Part shown: positions 8,603 to 17,203 of the stretch, one piece after another
How the letters are laid out: the number at the start of each line of letters is the position of its first letter
Numbering within the stretch: the first letter of the stretch is position 1
Notes under the pieces: generated by a model
Database searches by the model: none
The model's input: the letters and a program-made list of their open reading frames with translations, nothing else
Told to the model about the DNA's origin: nothing
Assembly (NCBI GenBank): GCA_031271975.1
Contig: JAISUR010000039.1
Coordinates: 28,338-92,337 of the forward strand
Length of the DNA: 64,000 nt
Reading direction: 5' to 3'
From: Propionibacteriaceae bacterium
GTDB lineage: Bacteria; Actinomycetota; Actinomycetes; Propionibacteriales; Propionibacteriaceae
Translations under genes and position numbers: made by a program

Positions 8603-10402
8603 CTAGTCCGACGCTCCCCATAGGTGGGCGTATTTCCCGCCGGCGGCCACCAGCTCGTCGTGGGTGCCCTGCTCGGCGATGCGGCCCTGGTCCAGGACGA
8701 CGATCTGGTCGGCGTTGCGGATGGTGCTGAGCCGGTGGGCGATGGTGATCGTGGTGCGGCCCTCGGCGAGCGCGTCGATGGCGGCCTGCAGGTCGCGTTC
8801 GGTGTCGTTGTCCAAGGCTGAAGTGGCCTCATCCAGCACCAATACCTGCGGGTTCGCGAGTAATGTCCGGGCGATGGCGATGCGTTGGCGTTCGCCACCG
8901 GAGAAGCGGTGGCCGCGGGCCCCGACGATGGTCTCCAGACCTTCGGGCAGCGCGCGCACCACCTCGTCGACTTGTGCCGTTTCGAGCGCCGCCCAAAGCT
9001 CCGCGTCGGTGGCCCCCGGTTTGGCCATGCGCAGGTTTTCAGCGACGGACGCGTGGGCGAGGTAGGTTTCCTGGGTCACCATGCCGACGATCTTGGTCCG
9101 GTCGGCGCTGGCGATCTTGCGGAGGTCGACGCCGTCCAGCGAGACCTTCCCGGCGGTGGGATCGGCCAGCCGCACCACAAGGTTGGCGAGCGTCGACTTC
9201 CCGGAGCCGGTCTCCCCCACCAGCGCCACGGATTCGCCCGCGCCAATTTTGAGGTTGACGTCCGTCAGCGCATTGGTTTCGCCGTCCGGGAAGCGGTAAC
9301 TGACGCCGCTGAACTCGACCGCTCCGTGGACGGCGCCCAGCTTGGCCGGTCTTACGGGTTCCGGCACTTCCACCGGCAGGTCCAGATAGCCGAAAATGCG
9401 GCTGAGCAGCGCCATAGACGAAATCCACGAGGCGCCGATGTTCAGCAGCCCCATGATGGGCCGGAAGATCGCCACTTGCAGCGACGAGAATGCGATCAGA
9501 GTGCCAATGGAGATGCCGCCAATCAGGTCGGGAAAGCCCGCCGCCAAGTAAAGCAGCGCTGGGATGGCGGCAAACGCGATGCCCATCGTGGCCATGCGCC
9601 AGCGGCCCGCCAGTTGGGAACGCAATTCCAGTCCAATAAGCGAAAACGAGATGCCGGAAAACTGTTCTTCGCGCGCTTGGGCCATGCCCAGGGTGTGGGT
9701 GAGCATCGCCCCGTTGATGGACAGCGCCTCCTCCACCTGCGACTGCATCTCAGCCAGCGTGCGCTGCCGTTGCGAGGTGATGTCGCGGCGCAGCAGGGCC
9801 ACACGGCGGGTGAGCCAGACGGCCGGAGGCAGCACCAACAAGGTGAGCAGTGAAAGCTGCCAGTTCAGCACCACCATCGCGAACCCTGTCGCCACCACAG
9901 TCGTCAAGTTGGACGCGATGGAGGTGGCAGTGGAGGTGATGACGGATTGCAGGCCGGAGATGTCCTGGATGAGCCGGGATTGGATCTCCCCCGTTTTGGT
10001 CCGTTTGAAGAAGGCGACGGATTGCTGTTGCAGGTGGGAGAAGACGTTCGTGCGCAGCGTATGCATGAGCTTCTGGCCGACGGAAGTGGCCAGCCAGGTC
10101 TGCCACACGCCCAGCACCCCGGTGACCGCCGCGATGACGACCATGGCGGCCGTGAGCCAACCCAGCAGCGGCAAGTTGGAATTGGGCAGCGCGTCGTCGA
10201 TGACCGCCCGGACCAAGAACGGCTGGCCGAGCCCCGCGATCGACGAAAGTACGATGATCGCAGTCACCAGCAGCAACGCCGGCCAATGCGGCACGAATAG
10301 TTGCCCGACCCGCTTGAACGAGACGGGGGATTCGGCCAGCTGCGCGCGATCATTGGGATCGACGCGGTTGGGCCGCATTGACGGGTCGAACTGGATCGTC
10401 AC
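8603..10402 (-). CDS. ABC multidrug-type exporter (fused membrane and ATPase domains)
   Basis: A 599-residue half-transporter. A soluble N-terminus of about 40 residues is followed by six membrane helices (residues 45-320) and a nucleotide-binding domain with Walker A GETGSGKST, Q-loop MVTQETYL, signature SGGERQR, Walker B VLVLDEATS and H-loop IAHRLS. It should work as a homodimer exporting lipids, drugs or peptides; the substrate is unknown. The GTG start at 10402 has an AGGAAGGAG site that is built into a nine-base-pair hairpin (10403-10425), suggesting translational control. No partner half-transporter is adjacent. Confidence 0.92.
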   Translation of the reverse strand: MTIQFDPSMRPNRVDPNDRAQLAESPVSFKRVGQLFVPHWPALLLVTAIIVLSSIAGLGQPFLVRAVIDDALPNSNLPLLGWLTAAMVVIAAVTGVLGVWQTWLATSVGQKLMHTLRTNVFSHLQQQSVAFFKRTKTGEIQSRLIQDISGLQSVITSTATSIASNLTTVVATGFAMVVLNWQLSLLTLLVLPPAVWLTRRVALLRRDITSQRQRTLAEMQSQVEEALSINGAMLTHTLGMAQAREEQFSGISFSLIGLELRSQLAGRWRMATMGIAFAAIPALLYLAAGFPDLIGGISIGTLIAFSSLQVAIFRPIMGLLNIGASWISSMALLSRIFGYLDLPVEVPEPVRPAKLGAVHGAVEFSGVSYRFPDGETNALTDVNLKIGAGESVALVGETGSGKSTLANLVVRLADPTAGKVSLDGVDLRKIASADRTKIVGMVTQETYLAHASVAENLRMAKPGATDAELWAALETAQVDEVVRALPEGLETIVGARGHRFSGGERQRIAIARTLLANPQVLVLDEATSALDNDTERDLQAAIDALAEGRTTITIAHRLSTIRNADQIVVLDQGRIAEQGTHDELVAAGGKYAHLWGASD

Positions 10403-10425
10403 CGTGGCTCCTTCCTGGAGCCACG
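10403..10425 (-). promoter_or_regulatory. Hairpin sequestering the ABC exporter ribosome site
   Basis: On the minus strand the mRNA reads CGTGGCTCC, a five-base loop AGGAA, then GGAGCCACG and immediately the GTG start. The nine base pairs are perfect. The Shine-Dalgarno stretch AGGAAGGAG lies in the loop and the right arm, so the closed form would block initiation. Confidence 0.6.
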
Positions 10426-10541
10426 AAGGCTCAGGCTCTGCCTCGCACGCGCGAGTCAGCCCAAGTATTGCGCGTCAGAACGCCCCAATCCACAGCGAAT
10501 CCGCGTGGCGGGCGTCATCGGGCGGGTGTGATGGCAAGCCC

Positions 10542-11081
10542 TCAGCGCCCGAGCCAGGCGGCCAGCTTTCTCGTCGGCCCAGAGTCCTCGGGAACCTGGA
10601 CGACCGGCCCGAACACCGCCGGGTTGCGTCCCTCGGCGGGCACCGCGATTTTGGCGGCCGCCAGCGTGGCCTCCGCCAAAGCGGCCGGCGCTTCGGCGTC
10701 TTGGCCGGTGCCCGTGGCGATGTCCCATCCATGAACCAGGAACTCCGGTGTGAAGATGCCGAGCAGCGCGGCGCCAGGCACTTTTCCGGTGACCCAGTCG
10801 ACTTCCTTCGTCAAGGCGTCATCGTCTTCTATCACGGCCAGAGCGGCCTCGGCGTTTTGGGCAAAGGCGGCTGCGGGGGCGAGCCCGGCGGTCTGCGCAG
10901 GGGGCGCGCCGAACGCCGTCACAATGTATCCAGCCGCACCTGCGGCGTGCTCGATCACCTGGCGCACAGTCCATCCCACACATGGGCTCGCTGCGTCAAG
11001 CTGTTCGGGTGTCACTGCCCGGGCCTTGGACACGGCCCAGGCCAGGGCTTTTGAGAAATCCATGCGCGGATCGTCGCTCAT
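10542..11081 (-). CDS. DinB-like / TIGR03086-family protein
   Basis: A 179-residue soluble protein of the mycothiol-dependent maleylpyruvate isomerase-like/DinB superfamily. Visible features are SPCVGWTVRQVIEHAAGAA near residue 32, the usual place of the first metal-ligand His, and a later EFLVHGWDIATGTG near residue 113 with the second His. That spacing of histidines is typical of the four-helix metal-binding fold. In mycothiol producers these proteins are candidate thiol transferases; no substrate is known. The start is ATG 11081 with an upstream GAAGGAG site. It is separated from the ABC gene by 139 bases. Confidence 0.8.
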   Translation of the reverse strand: MSDDPRMDFSKALAWAVSKARAVTPEQLDAASPCVGWTVRQVIEHAAGAAGYIVTAFGAPPAQTAGLAPAAAFAQNAEAALAVIEDDDALTKEVDWVTGKVPGAALLGIFTPEFLVHGWDIATGTGQDAEAPAALAEATLAAAKIAVPAEGRNPAVFGPVVQVPEDSGPTRKLAAWLGR

Positions 11082-11165
11082 GTTTCACTCCTTCGTTGCG
11101 TTGCTCCCACACTACAGGCCACCGCGCCCGGCTTGCGGCATTGGCCAGAGGTTTTGAGTGATTGG

Positions 11166-12242
11166 CTATTTGGCCACGTTGAAGCGAAATTCCACGATGT
11201 CCGAAGGCCCCATGACGTAGTCCTTGCCTTCCATGCGGACTTTGCCCGCGGCTTTGGCGGCGGCCATCGAACCCAACTCGACCAAGTCCTCGTAGGCCAC
11301 GATCTCGGCCTTGATGAAGCCCTTCTGAAAATCGGTGTGGATCACTCCGGCGGCCTGCGGAGCCGTCCAGCCCTGGTGAATCGTCCAAGCGCGCGACTCT
11401 TTGGGCCCGGCGGTGAGGAACGACTGTAGTCCCAACGTCTCGTAGCCGACGCGCGCCAGCGTGTCCAATCCGGGTTCCGCGATGCCCATCTCAGTGAGGA
11501 ACTCGCGGGCTTCGTCCGGCTCCATCTCCACCAGGTCGGCCTCGATCTTGGCGTCGATGAAGATCGCCTCCGCCGGGGCCACCAGCCCGGCCAGCTCTTC
11601 CCGCCCGGAGTCGTCCAACGCGCCCGAGTCGCAGTTGAACACGTAGATGTAGGGCTTGGCCGTCAACAAGAACAATTCGCGCAGCGGTTCGGGGTCGAGC
11701 CCGGCCTGATGCACGCCCTTGCCGGAGTCGAGCGTCTGCTGCGCTTCCAATGCGGCAGCTAGCACCGGTTGGCGCTCCTTCTTCAGGCGGGCCTCTTTCT
11801 CCAGCCGGGGCAGCGCCTTTTCGATGGTCTGCAGGTCGGCCAGGATCAACTCGGTGCGGACGGTCTCGATGTCGGAAGCCGGATCGATGCGCCCGCCCAC
11901 ATGCGTGACGTCTGGATCGTGGAACACCCGCGTCACCTGGCAAATCGCGTCAGCTTCGCGGATGTTCGCGAGGAAGGCGTTGCCCATGCCCTCGCCCTGC
12001 GAAGCGCCGCGTACGATGCCGGCGATGTCGACGAAGGTCACCGTGGCGGGGATGATCTTGGCCGAGTGGAACATCTCGCCGAGCACGGCCAGCCTGGGAT
12101 CGGGCACGCCGACCACCCCGACGTTCGGTTCTTTGGTGGCGAACGGGTAGTTGGCCGCCAGTACATCATTTCGGGTGAGCGCGTTGAACAAGGTGGACTT
12201 GCCGACATTCGGCAGGCCGACGATTCCTATGGTGAGTGCCAC
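11166..12242 (-). CDS. ychF: Redox-regulated ATPase YchF
   Basis: A 358-residue OBG-family P-loop protein. The G1 motif GLPNVGKST is near residue 9, G3 is DIAGIVRGAS with GEGMGNAFL, and the NKxD region is replaced by an FNCD-like sequence, as expected for YchF, which prefers ATP over GTP. The C-terminal TGS domain ends with MEGKDYVMGPSDIVEFRFNV. It binds ribosomes and affects translation and stress responses. It starts with GTG at 12242. It is a single-copy core gene of normal length. Confidence 0.96.
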   Translation of the reverse strand: MALTIGIVGLPNVGKSTLFNALTRNDVLAANYPFATKEPNVGVVGVPDPRLAVLGEMFHSAKIIPATVTFVDIAGIVRGASQGEGMGNAFLANIREADAICQVTRVFHDPDVTHVGGRIDPASDIETVRTELILADLQTIEKALPRLEKEARLKKERQPVLAAALEAQQTLDSGKGVHQAGLDPEPLRELFLLTAKPYIYVFNCDSGALDDSGREELAGLVAPAEAIFIDAKIEADLVEMEPDEAREFLTEMGIAEPGLDTLARVGYETLGLQSFLTAGPKESRAWTIHQGWTAPQAAGVIHTDFQKGFIKAEIVAYEDLVELGSMAAAKAAGKVRMEGKDYVMGPSDIVEFRFNVAK

Positions 12243-12290
12243 GTTGAAACAGCTTACTTGAGATCGCGGACCGCGGATTTCTCACCCGGG

Positions 12291-13262
12291 CTACGGGGCA
12301 AGTCCATGGCCCTGTAACCAGCGGACTTGCCTTTGCCACTGGTAGGCGCCGCCGCCGTCGTGGGTGTTGAACGCGTATTCGACGATGTCCGCGGGTCCGG
12401 CCCAACGGTTGCGGGCCGCGTACACCGTAGAGGGCGGGCAGATATCGTCCAGCAGCCCGACGGAAAAGAGCGCGGGGCTGGCCGCCCGCTTGGCGAAGTT
12501 GGCCCCATCAAAATACGACAGTGTGCGGAACGCGGTCTCGACCTCGTTCCGGCGCACCGCCAAGTACCGTGTGATCTCGCTGTAAGGGTCGGCGTCGGTG
12601 AGCCCCACAGCCCGTTCGAAGTGACACAGGAAGGGGACATCGGGCATTGCCGCAGCCACACCGTCGGCGAGCGCCGCCACCGCGATCGTGATCCCGCCGC
12701 CCTGGCTGACACCGGTTGCGATGATCCGCGCAGTGTCGACTTGGGGCAGGTTGCGGACAGTTCGGAAGGCGCACACCGCGTCCGTGAAAACCCGCCGATA
12801 GTAGTACTGCTCCGGGTCGAGGATCCCGTCGGTCATGTAGCCCGGCGCGTGCGCGCTGCTGCCGCTTGGATCGGGGGTGTCACCGCCGCTGCCCCAACTG
12901 CCTTGGCCGCGCGTGTCCATGACAAACTCCGCGTACCCGGCCGTCGGCCAAACCAAGTGCTCGTGAGGCAGGTGGCGCCCACCGTTGTAGCCGGCATATC
13001 TCACCACCGCCGGCAACGGGCCCGTCGCACCGGAAGGCAACAGCAGCCAGGCCTTTATTGGGTGGCCGTCGTATCCGGCAAACGACACGTCCCAAACGTC
13101 GACCAGCCGCAACCCCGCGTCCACCGGCGTAAGCACGGGCTCGGCGTCAGGCACGGTGTGCTCGGCCAGGGTAGCGGCCCAGAAAGCGTCAAAATCCGCC
13201 GGCTCGGCCACCTCGGGCCGGTATGCCCGCAACTCGTCTGGAGCAAAGTCAAATCTGGGCAT
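12291..13262 (-). CDS. Acetyl xylan esterase / cephalosporin-C deacetylase family hydrolase
   Basis: A 323-residue alpha/beta-hydrolase of the AXE1 (CE7) family. The nucleophile elbow GVSQGGG is near residue 184, the acid Asp is in LLDDICPPS near residue 270, and the catalytic His is in FNTHDGGG near residue 302. The RGQGSWGSGGDTPDP loop near residue 97 is typical of CE7. Members remove acetyl groups from xylo-oligosaccharides and other small esters. There is no signal peptide, so it is probably cytoplasmic. The start is ATG 13262. It is not linked to the arabinose locus, and no xylan genes are beside it. Confidence 0.9.
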   Translation of the reverse strand: MPRFDFAPDELRAYRPEVAEPADFDAFWAATLAEHTVPDAEPVLTPVDAGLRLVDVWDVSFAGYDGHPIKAWLLLPSGATGPLPAVVRYAGYNGGRHLPHEHLVWPTAGYAEFVMDTRGQGSWGSGGDTPDPSGSSAHAPGYMTDGILDPEQYYYRRVFTDAVCAFRTVRNLPQVDTARIIATGVSQGGGITIAVAALADGVAAAMPDVPFLCHFERAVGLTDADPYSEITRYLAVRRNEVETAFRTLSYFDGANFAKRAASPALFSVGLLDDICPPSTVYAARNRWAGPADIVEYAFNTHDGGGAYQWQRQVRWLQGHGLAP

Positions 13263-13374
13263 ATCGCGCCTCCTCGGTCGTCAGAGATGGCCCGGCAGGC
13301 CCCTCAGCCCGAGTGTAGTGGGCGCGAAGCCGGCGGCTTCCAAGTTTTCTGGCGTGAGACGCGGCGTGGGCGCG

Positions 13375-13743
13375 TCAGAGTTCCGCCAGCAGTTCCGCGG
13401 CTTCGCCCGGGGCGAGGGCGCCCGCGGCCACCTCGGCCAGGATCTGGTCTGTGGTCATCGCGTTGGCGCGCTCAGCTTCGCCGCCCAAGCGCAGCTTGAT
13501 CAGCAACTGGGTGAAACGGGCGCGCGCCGTCGGATAGGAAACGCCCAGATGAGTCTGCACTTCGCGCAGATTGCCCCGGGATGCCAGGAACACGCGCAGC
13601 AGTTCCAACTCAGCCTCGCTCAGCGCGCAGAAGTCGCAGGAGCCGAACTCGCCGACCAACTCCGTGCCACAACCATGGCAGCCCAGGCGTGTGGTGACGA
13701 GTTCGCCGCCGCAAACCGGGCATTCGGCCGGGACGCGCCTCAC
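13375..13743 (-). CDS. DUF2089-family zinc-ribbon/HTH protein
   Basis: A 122-residue protein with two CxxC pairs (CPVCGG and CHGCG, plus CDFC) forming an N-terminal zinc ribbon. A helix-turn-helix-like section follows (LREVQTHLGVSYPTARARFTQLL), and the C-terminal tail (ILAEVAAGALAPGEAAELLAEL) resembles the N-terminus of its upstream neighbour. This is the DUF2089 layout, thought to be a transcription regulator. It starts with GTG at 13743, overlapping the stop of the preceding gene by four bases (GTGA), so the two are translationally coupled. It may autoregulate the pair. Confidence 0.85.
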   Translation of the reverse strand: MRRVPAECPVCGGELVTTRLGCHGCGTELVGEFGSCDFCALSEAELELLRVFLASRGNLREVQTHLGVSYPTARARFTQLLIKLRLGGEAERANAMTTDQILAEVAAGALAPGEAAELLAEL

Positions 13744-14540
13744 AGCTTCTCCTCCAACTTGAGCTGGGCCCAGCCCATGACCACGCCGATGTCGAGCCGC
13801 GCCGTCCCGTTGCCCAGCACCACTTCGTCGACCTCTCCCTGGGCGGGGTTCCAGTTGATCGCGCCCAGTTGGGCTTCGGCGTGGATGAGGACGTTGGAAT
13901 CCTCCTCCAGCGCCACGGTCACCTGCCCCGTCTCGCAGCGCACCCGCGACTGCCCGTTGGTGATGCGGCCGCGCAGATTGGCTGAGCCGGCCTGGATCAG
14001 CACGTCGTTGGCTTCCTTGAACCCTGTGATCTCAGCGGATCCGGCGGTGAGGCGGACTTTGCCGAGATTCTTCACGTCGGCGCACGTCAGGACGCCTCCG
14101 GTAACTTCCACGTCCAGCCAGACCCGCGGGTTCATCCGCACGCGCAGTTCTTTGCCGAGGGCCAGCGAGCGCCACTCGTCCAAGTTCAGCGGTGGGCGGA
14201 AAATGGAGAAACCATCCGACCCCGGCTCGGACTCGGAACTGATTTCCAGGACGTTGCCGTTGCGGCGCAACACGTGCTGGCCATCGACGGAAGCGGTGGC
14301 CACCGACGTGTCTCCGGTGATGACGACTTTGCGGCCGACAGCTTTCAGCGAGACACGTTCAACTCCGGTCGTCTTGGTTTCCGCCCCAGTGTCAATCAGG
14401 GGCTGCGGTTGGGGTTGTGATTCGGGTCCAGGGCCCGGTGCTGCTTCTTTGAGGGCATCGATGCGCCTTGCGGCCTCCGCGGCGTCTATCCGTCCGGCGG
14501 CGAGTTCTTCCAGGATGGGTGTGAGATCAGGTGTACTCAT
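13740..14540 (-). CDS. SHOCT-like helical head plus beta-rich adhesin-like body
   Basis: A 266-residue protein. The first 30 residues (LTPILEELAAGRIDAAEAARRIDAL) form the small helical SHOCT-like motif also seen at the C-terminus of the downstream DUF2089 protein. A Pro/Gln linker and then a right-handed, repetitive beta region follow (residues 60-260, with many V-x-V strands and turn Gly/Asn), as in DUF4097-type putative adhesins. There is no signal peptide or membrane helix, so a surface role is not supported by the sequence. The start is ATG 14540, preceded by TACAAT seven bases upstream and no ribosome site (leaderless style). Confidence 0.75.
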   Translation of the reverse strand: MSTPDLTPILEELAAGRIDAAEAARRIDALKEAAPGPGPESQPQPQPLIDTGAETKTTGVERVSLKAVGRKVVITGDTSVATASVDGQHVLRRNGNVLEISSESEPGSDGFSIFRPPLNLDEWRSLALGKELRVRMNPRVWLDVEVTGGVLTCADVKNLGKVRLTAGSAEITGFKEANDVLIQAGSANLRGRITNGQSRVRCETGQVTVALEEDSNVLIHAEAQLGAINWNPAQGEVDEVVLGNGTARLDIGVVMGWAQLKLEEKL

Positions 14541-14547
14541 GCGAGTA

Positions 14548-14588
14548 ATTGTAGTAGCTTTTTACAAAATAGAAAGAACTCTTTTCTA
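14548..14588 (-). promoter_or_regulatory. AT-rich promoter and inverted repeat of the DUF2089 operon
   Basis: This 41-base stretch is strikingly AT-rich against its surroundings. A minus-strand -10 hexamer TACAAT (14548-14553) lies seven bases before the start codon. Upstream lies an imperfect inverted repeat, TAGAAAG (14570-14576) and CTTTTCTA (14581-14588), placed around the -35 region, where the encoded HTH protein could bind. Confidence 0.5.
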
Positions 14589-14609
14589 CTTTTTGTCCCA
14601 AGCGTCCAT

Positions 14610-15704
14610 CTAGGCGGGCAGCTCCGGGGGGCGCGTCGCGGGCATGAACCGGTCTGGATCCAGCTCCTTGATGAAAGCCACCGAGAACGCCAGCACCGGG
14701 ATCACCAACAAGGCCCCCACGATGCCGGCGATCGTCGCGCCGACCGCCAGGCCGACCAACACCGCCAACGGATGCAGCGAAGCCGCGCGCCCGAGCAGCA
14801 GCGGCTGCAAGAAGTGGCCTTCGCTCTCAACGACCAGCACAGTGACGCCGAGCATTATCAACGCCGTGACCCAACCTCCGGAGACCAAGGCCAACGCCGT
14901 GGCCAATGTGCCCGCCAGCACTGCCCCAACCACGGGGATAAACGCCGTGATGAAGGTGAAGGCGAACAGCGCCCAGGCCATTGGCACTCGCAGAATGAGC
15001 GCGCCGATGAGGATGCCGAGCGCGTCCACGAACGCCACCAGAACCTGGGCGCGCATATAGGCCACCAGCGATTCCCATCCCTTACCGGCGGCGCGGTGGA
15101 CGTTGTCGCGGTAGTTCTCAGGCAGCAGCGTGCACACGGACTTCCAGATGCGCGGCCCGTCCGCTAAGAAGAAGAAAGTCGCGATCAGCGCGATGGCGAA
15201 TCCAGCAAAGAAATGCCCCACGCTCGCTCCCGCGTCTGCGGCCATCCCCGCCAGCGTGGCGGACGAATCGCTTATGTAATTGGTGACGGCTTGCGTGTAG
15301 GAGTCGATGTCGGCCTGGCTCACCTGCAGCGGGCCCGTGGACAGCCATTCCAGGAGCGTGCGCACGGCCTGCCCGAACTGATCCGTCAGCCGGGGCCATT
15401 CGCGGGCGATTTGCGTGCCGATGGCGGCGAGGATGCCGCCGACGACCAGCGCGATGGCCACCAGCGACCCCGCGGCGGCCGCCAACCTGGGGAACCGCCA
15501 GCCCCGCAGCTTCGTGGCCAGGGGATACAGCAGGGCCGTCAACAGCACCGCCACGGCGATGGGGATCGCCACCGCGGAGAAGTACTTCAGCCCCAACCAG
15601 ATGACGGCCAAGGCGGCCACCACCACCAGCAGGCGCCAGGCCCACTGCGAGGCCGTGATCAAGCCCTGGGGGACTGGGCTGTTTTCGGCGGCGCGTCCGG
15701 CCAT
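14610..15704 (-). CDS. AI-2E family transporter (UPF0118)
   Basis: A membrane protein of about 364 residues with seven to eight hydrophobic segments: two N-terminal helices (residues 20-75), a long soluble loop, then five C-terminal helices including PVVGAVLAGTLATALAL. This is the topology of the AI-2E/PerM family; members have been linked to autoinducer export or Na+/H+ antiport. The start is set at the ATG at 15704 (MAGRAAEN) because GGGAG lies six bases upstream. An ATG at 15716 is possible but has a poor site. It is transcribed alone, toward the DUF2089 operon. Confidence 0.85.
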   Translation of the reverse strand: MAGRAAENSPVPQGLITASQWAWRLLVVVAALAVIWLGLKYFSAVAIPIAVAVLLTALLYPLATKLRGWRFPRLAAAAGSLVAIALVVGGILAAIGTQIAREWPRLTDQFGQAVRTLLEWLSTGPLQVSQADIDSYTQAVTNYISDSSATLAGMAADAGASVGHFFAGFAIALIATFFFLADGPRIWKSVCTLLPENYRDNVHRAAGKGWESLVAYMRAQVLVAFVDALGILIGALILRVPMAWALFAFTFITAFIPVVGAVLAGTLATALALVSGGWVTALIMLGVTVLVVESEGHFLQPLLLGRAASLHPLAVLVGLAVGATIAGIVGALLVIPVLAFSVAFIKELDPDRFMPATRPPELPA

Positions 15705-15820
15705 TTCTGCTCCCATCGTTTGCCCCAACCATAGCGCGCCGCCGACATGCCCTCACGGGCACGCGGACTTACGTACCGAGATTCTGAACCGTGAATCACG
15801 GCTCACCATGGCCCGGTAGG

Positions 15821-15833
15821 TAGGCTGAGGCAC
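15821..15833 (+). promoter_or_regulatory. Leaderless-type -10 site of ung
   Basis: TAGGCT at 15821-15826 lies seven bases before the GTG start of ung. There is no purine-rich ribosome site in between, so the transcript probably begins at the start codon. Confidence 0.45.
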
Positions 15834-16511
15834 GTGAGTGATGCGAAGCCCGGCCTGAGCGCGCTGGCCCCCGACTGGGCGCAAGCACTGGCACCTGTCG
15901 CGCCTAACGTGGCCGCCATGGGCGACTTCCTGCGCGCCGAACTCGCGGCCGGACGCGGGTATTTGCCCGCGGGCAAGAATGTGTTGCGCGCCTTCAGCCG
16001 GCCGTTGGCCGACGTTCGGGTGCTGATCGTCGGGCAGGATCCCTACCCGACGCCCGGACATGCGGTGGGCTTGTCGTTTTCTGTGGCCCCCGAAGTCCGT
16101 CCCATCCCACGCAGCCTTGCCAACATCTACCAGGAGTTGGCCTCCGACATCGGCGCCAGCAGGCCCGCCAACGGCGACCTGACACCGTGGTTCGAGCAAG
16201 GCGTGCTGCTCCTGAACAGAGTGCTGACCGTGCGGCCGGGAGCACCGGGTTCGCATCGCGGCAAAGGCTGGGAAGCGGTCACGGAACGCGCCATCGACGC
16301 GCTCGTGGCCCGCGGCGGTCCGCTCGTGGCCATCCTGTGGGGGCGCGACGCGCAGACGCTGGTGCCAAAGCTGGGGTCTGTGCCCTACATCGCGTCCGCA
16401 CACCCTTCGCCGATGTCAGCGGCTGGAGGGTTTTTCGGTTCGCGGCCGTTCAGCCGCGCCAACGCGGCGTTGCAAGCGCAGGGAGCGCCCGGGATCGACT
16501 GGGCCTTGTAG
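15834..16511 (+). CDS. ung: Uracil-DNA glycosylase (family 1)
   Basis: A 225-residue enzyme that removes uracil from DNA, the first step of base-excision repair. The water-activating motif [17 protein letters not shown] is near residue 63, with the catalytic Asp in it, and the DNA-intercalating motif [14 protein letters not shown] is near residue 190. [10 protein letters not shown] near 125 supplies the conserved Asn region. The length is normal. It starts at GTG 15834. It stands alone between the AI-2E-type transporter (divergent) and the SRPBCC gene (convergent, four bases away). Confidence 0.97.
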   Translation: MSDAKPGLSALAPDWAQALAPVAPNVAAMGDFLRAELAAGRGYLPAGKNVLRAFSRPLADVRVLIVGQDPYPTPGHAVGLSFSVAPEVRPIPRSLANIYQELASDIGASRPANGDLTPWFEQGVLLLNRVLTVRPGAPGSHRGKGWEAVTERAIDALVARGGPLVAILWGRDAQTLVPKLGSVPYIASAHPSPMSAAGGFFGSRPFSRANAALQAQGAPGIDWAL

Positions 16512-16515
16512 CTGC

Positions 16516-16935
16516 CTAGTCCGCCGCTGAACTGAGCTTGTCCAGCGCGGATTCCCAGCGCCTGGTCAGCTTGGCCGTGTCGTAGTACGACGGGATGCGG
16601 TCGTGGGTGACCTCAACCGTTGTCTCAGCTTCCGACGCTTTGACCAGCTTGACCTCGACCATCGTCTTGGGGGCGTCGTCGGCGACATGCCAACTGAAGC
16701 GGATCTCTTCGAGCGGATGGTAGGAGCGGATCACTCCGAACGTGCCGTCGTTGGCACGCCATCCGTCGCCCTTGTCCCCGAGCTCGCCGCCCGGTCCGAG
16801 CAGGGCTTCAGCGCCCTCGCGCGTGACGAGCAGCTTCCATACTTCTTTGACTGGTTTCGACACCGACCGGCTCACTTGGACGACGGCGGTGTCCGAGGAT
16901 TGCCCGAGCGTATCGCTGGATGCAGGAACTGTCAT
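16516..16935 (-). CDS. SRPBCC / AHSA1-like protein
   Basis: A 139-residue protein with the START-like helix-grip fold: a first strand (VVQVSRSVSKPVKEVWKLLV), a glycine-rich turn (GPGGELGDKGDGW), a central sheet (EIRFSWHVADDAPKTMVEVKLV) and a long C-terminal helix (YDTAKLTRRWESALDKL). This layout matches AHSA1-type SRPBCC proteins, which bind hydrophobic ligands; the ligand and role are unknown. The ATG at 16935 is chosen because AGGGAGG lies eight bases upstream; an in-frame longer version starts at 16962. The stop is four bases from the stop of ung. Confidence 0.8.
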   Translation of the reverse strand: MTVPASSDTLGQSSDTAVVQVSRSVSKPVKEVWKLLVTREGAEALLGPGGELGDKGDGWRANDGTFGVIRSYHPLEEIRFSWHVADDAPKTMVEVKLVKASEAETTVEVTHDRIPSYYDTAKLTRRWESALDKLSSAAD

Positions 16936-17096
16936 GGATAACCTCCCTGTCAGGTTACGCACACCTTAGCCGACGACCGGCCCGCTTGGTAGGCAGTTGG
17001 AAGAACTCACTCCATGTTGAGACGTAGCACACAGCATCGCCACATTTGGCGTGTCGCTCCCCAGGGATCGACTGCGCGTCCTTCAGAATTGTTGTG

Positions 17097-17149
17097 ACCG
17101 GACCAGGTATGAGTTGGTCCGGTTCTTGTGTCCGCAACCCCTCCTTGAA
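17097..17149 (-). repeat. Inverted, broken 3' end of the duplicated RNA-like element
   Basis: On the minus strand the stretch CTGAGTTC (17142-17149), GCGGACAC and then a stem-loop ACCGGACCA / TGGTCCGGT with loop CTCATAC-like (17097-17123) repeats the 3' end of the element at 17204-17550 in the opposite direction. The T-run that follows the full copies is absent here. No 5' part of the element is visible. Confidence 0.45.
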
Positions 17150-17203
17150 CTCAGCCCGGTACCGCGCAAAGCACCACCATGCGGCGATGAGCCACATTTT
17201 CGA

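Noticed and set aside
16955..17197. An 80-codon minus-strand frame in the gap beside element A
   Set aside because: It has no ribosome site and no recognisable domain, and runs into the SRPBCC start region and the broken element copy.
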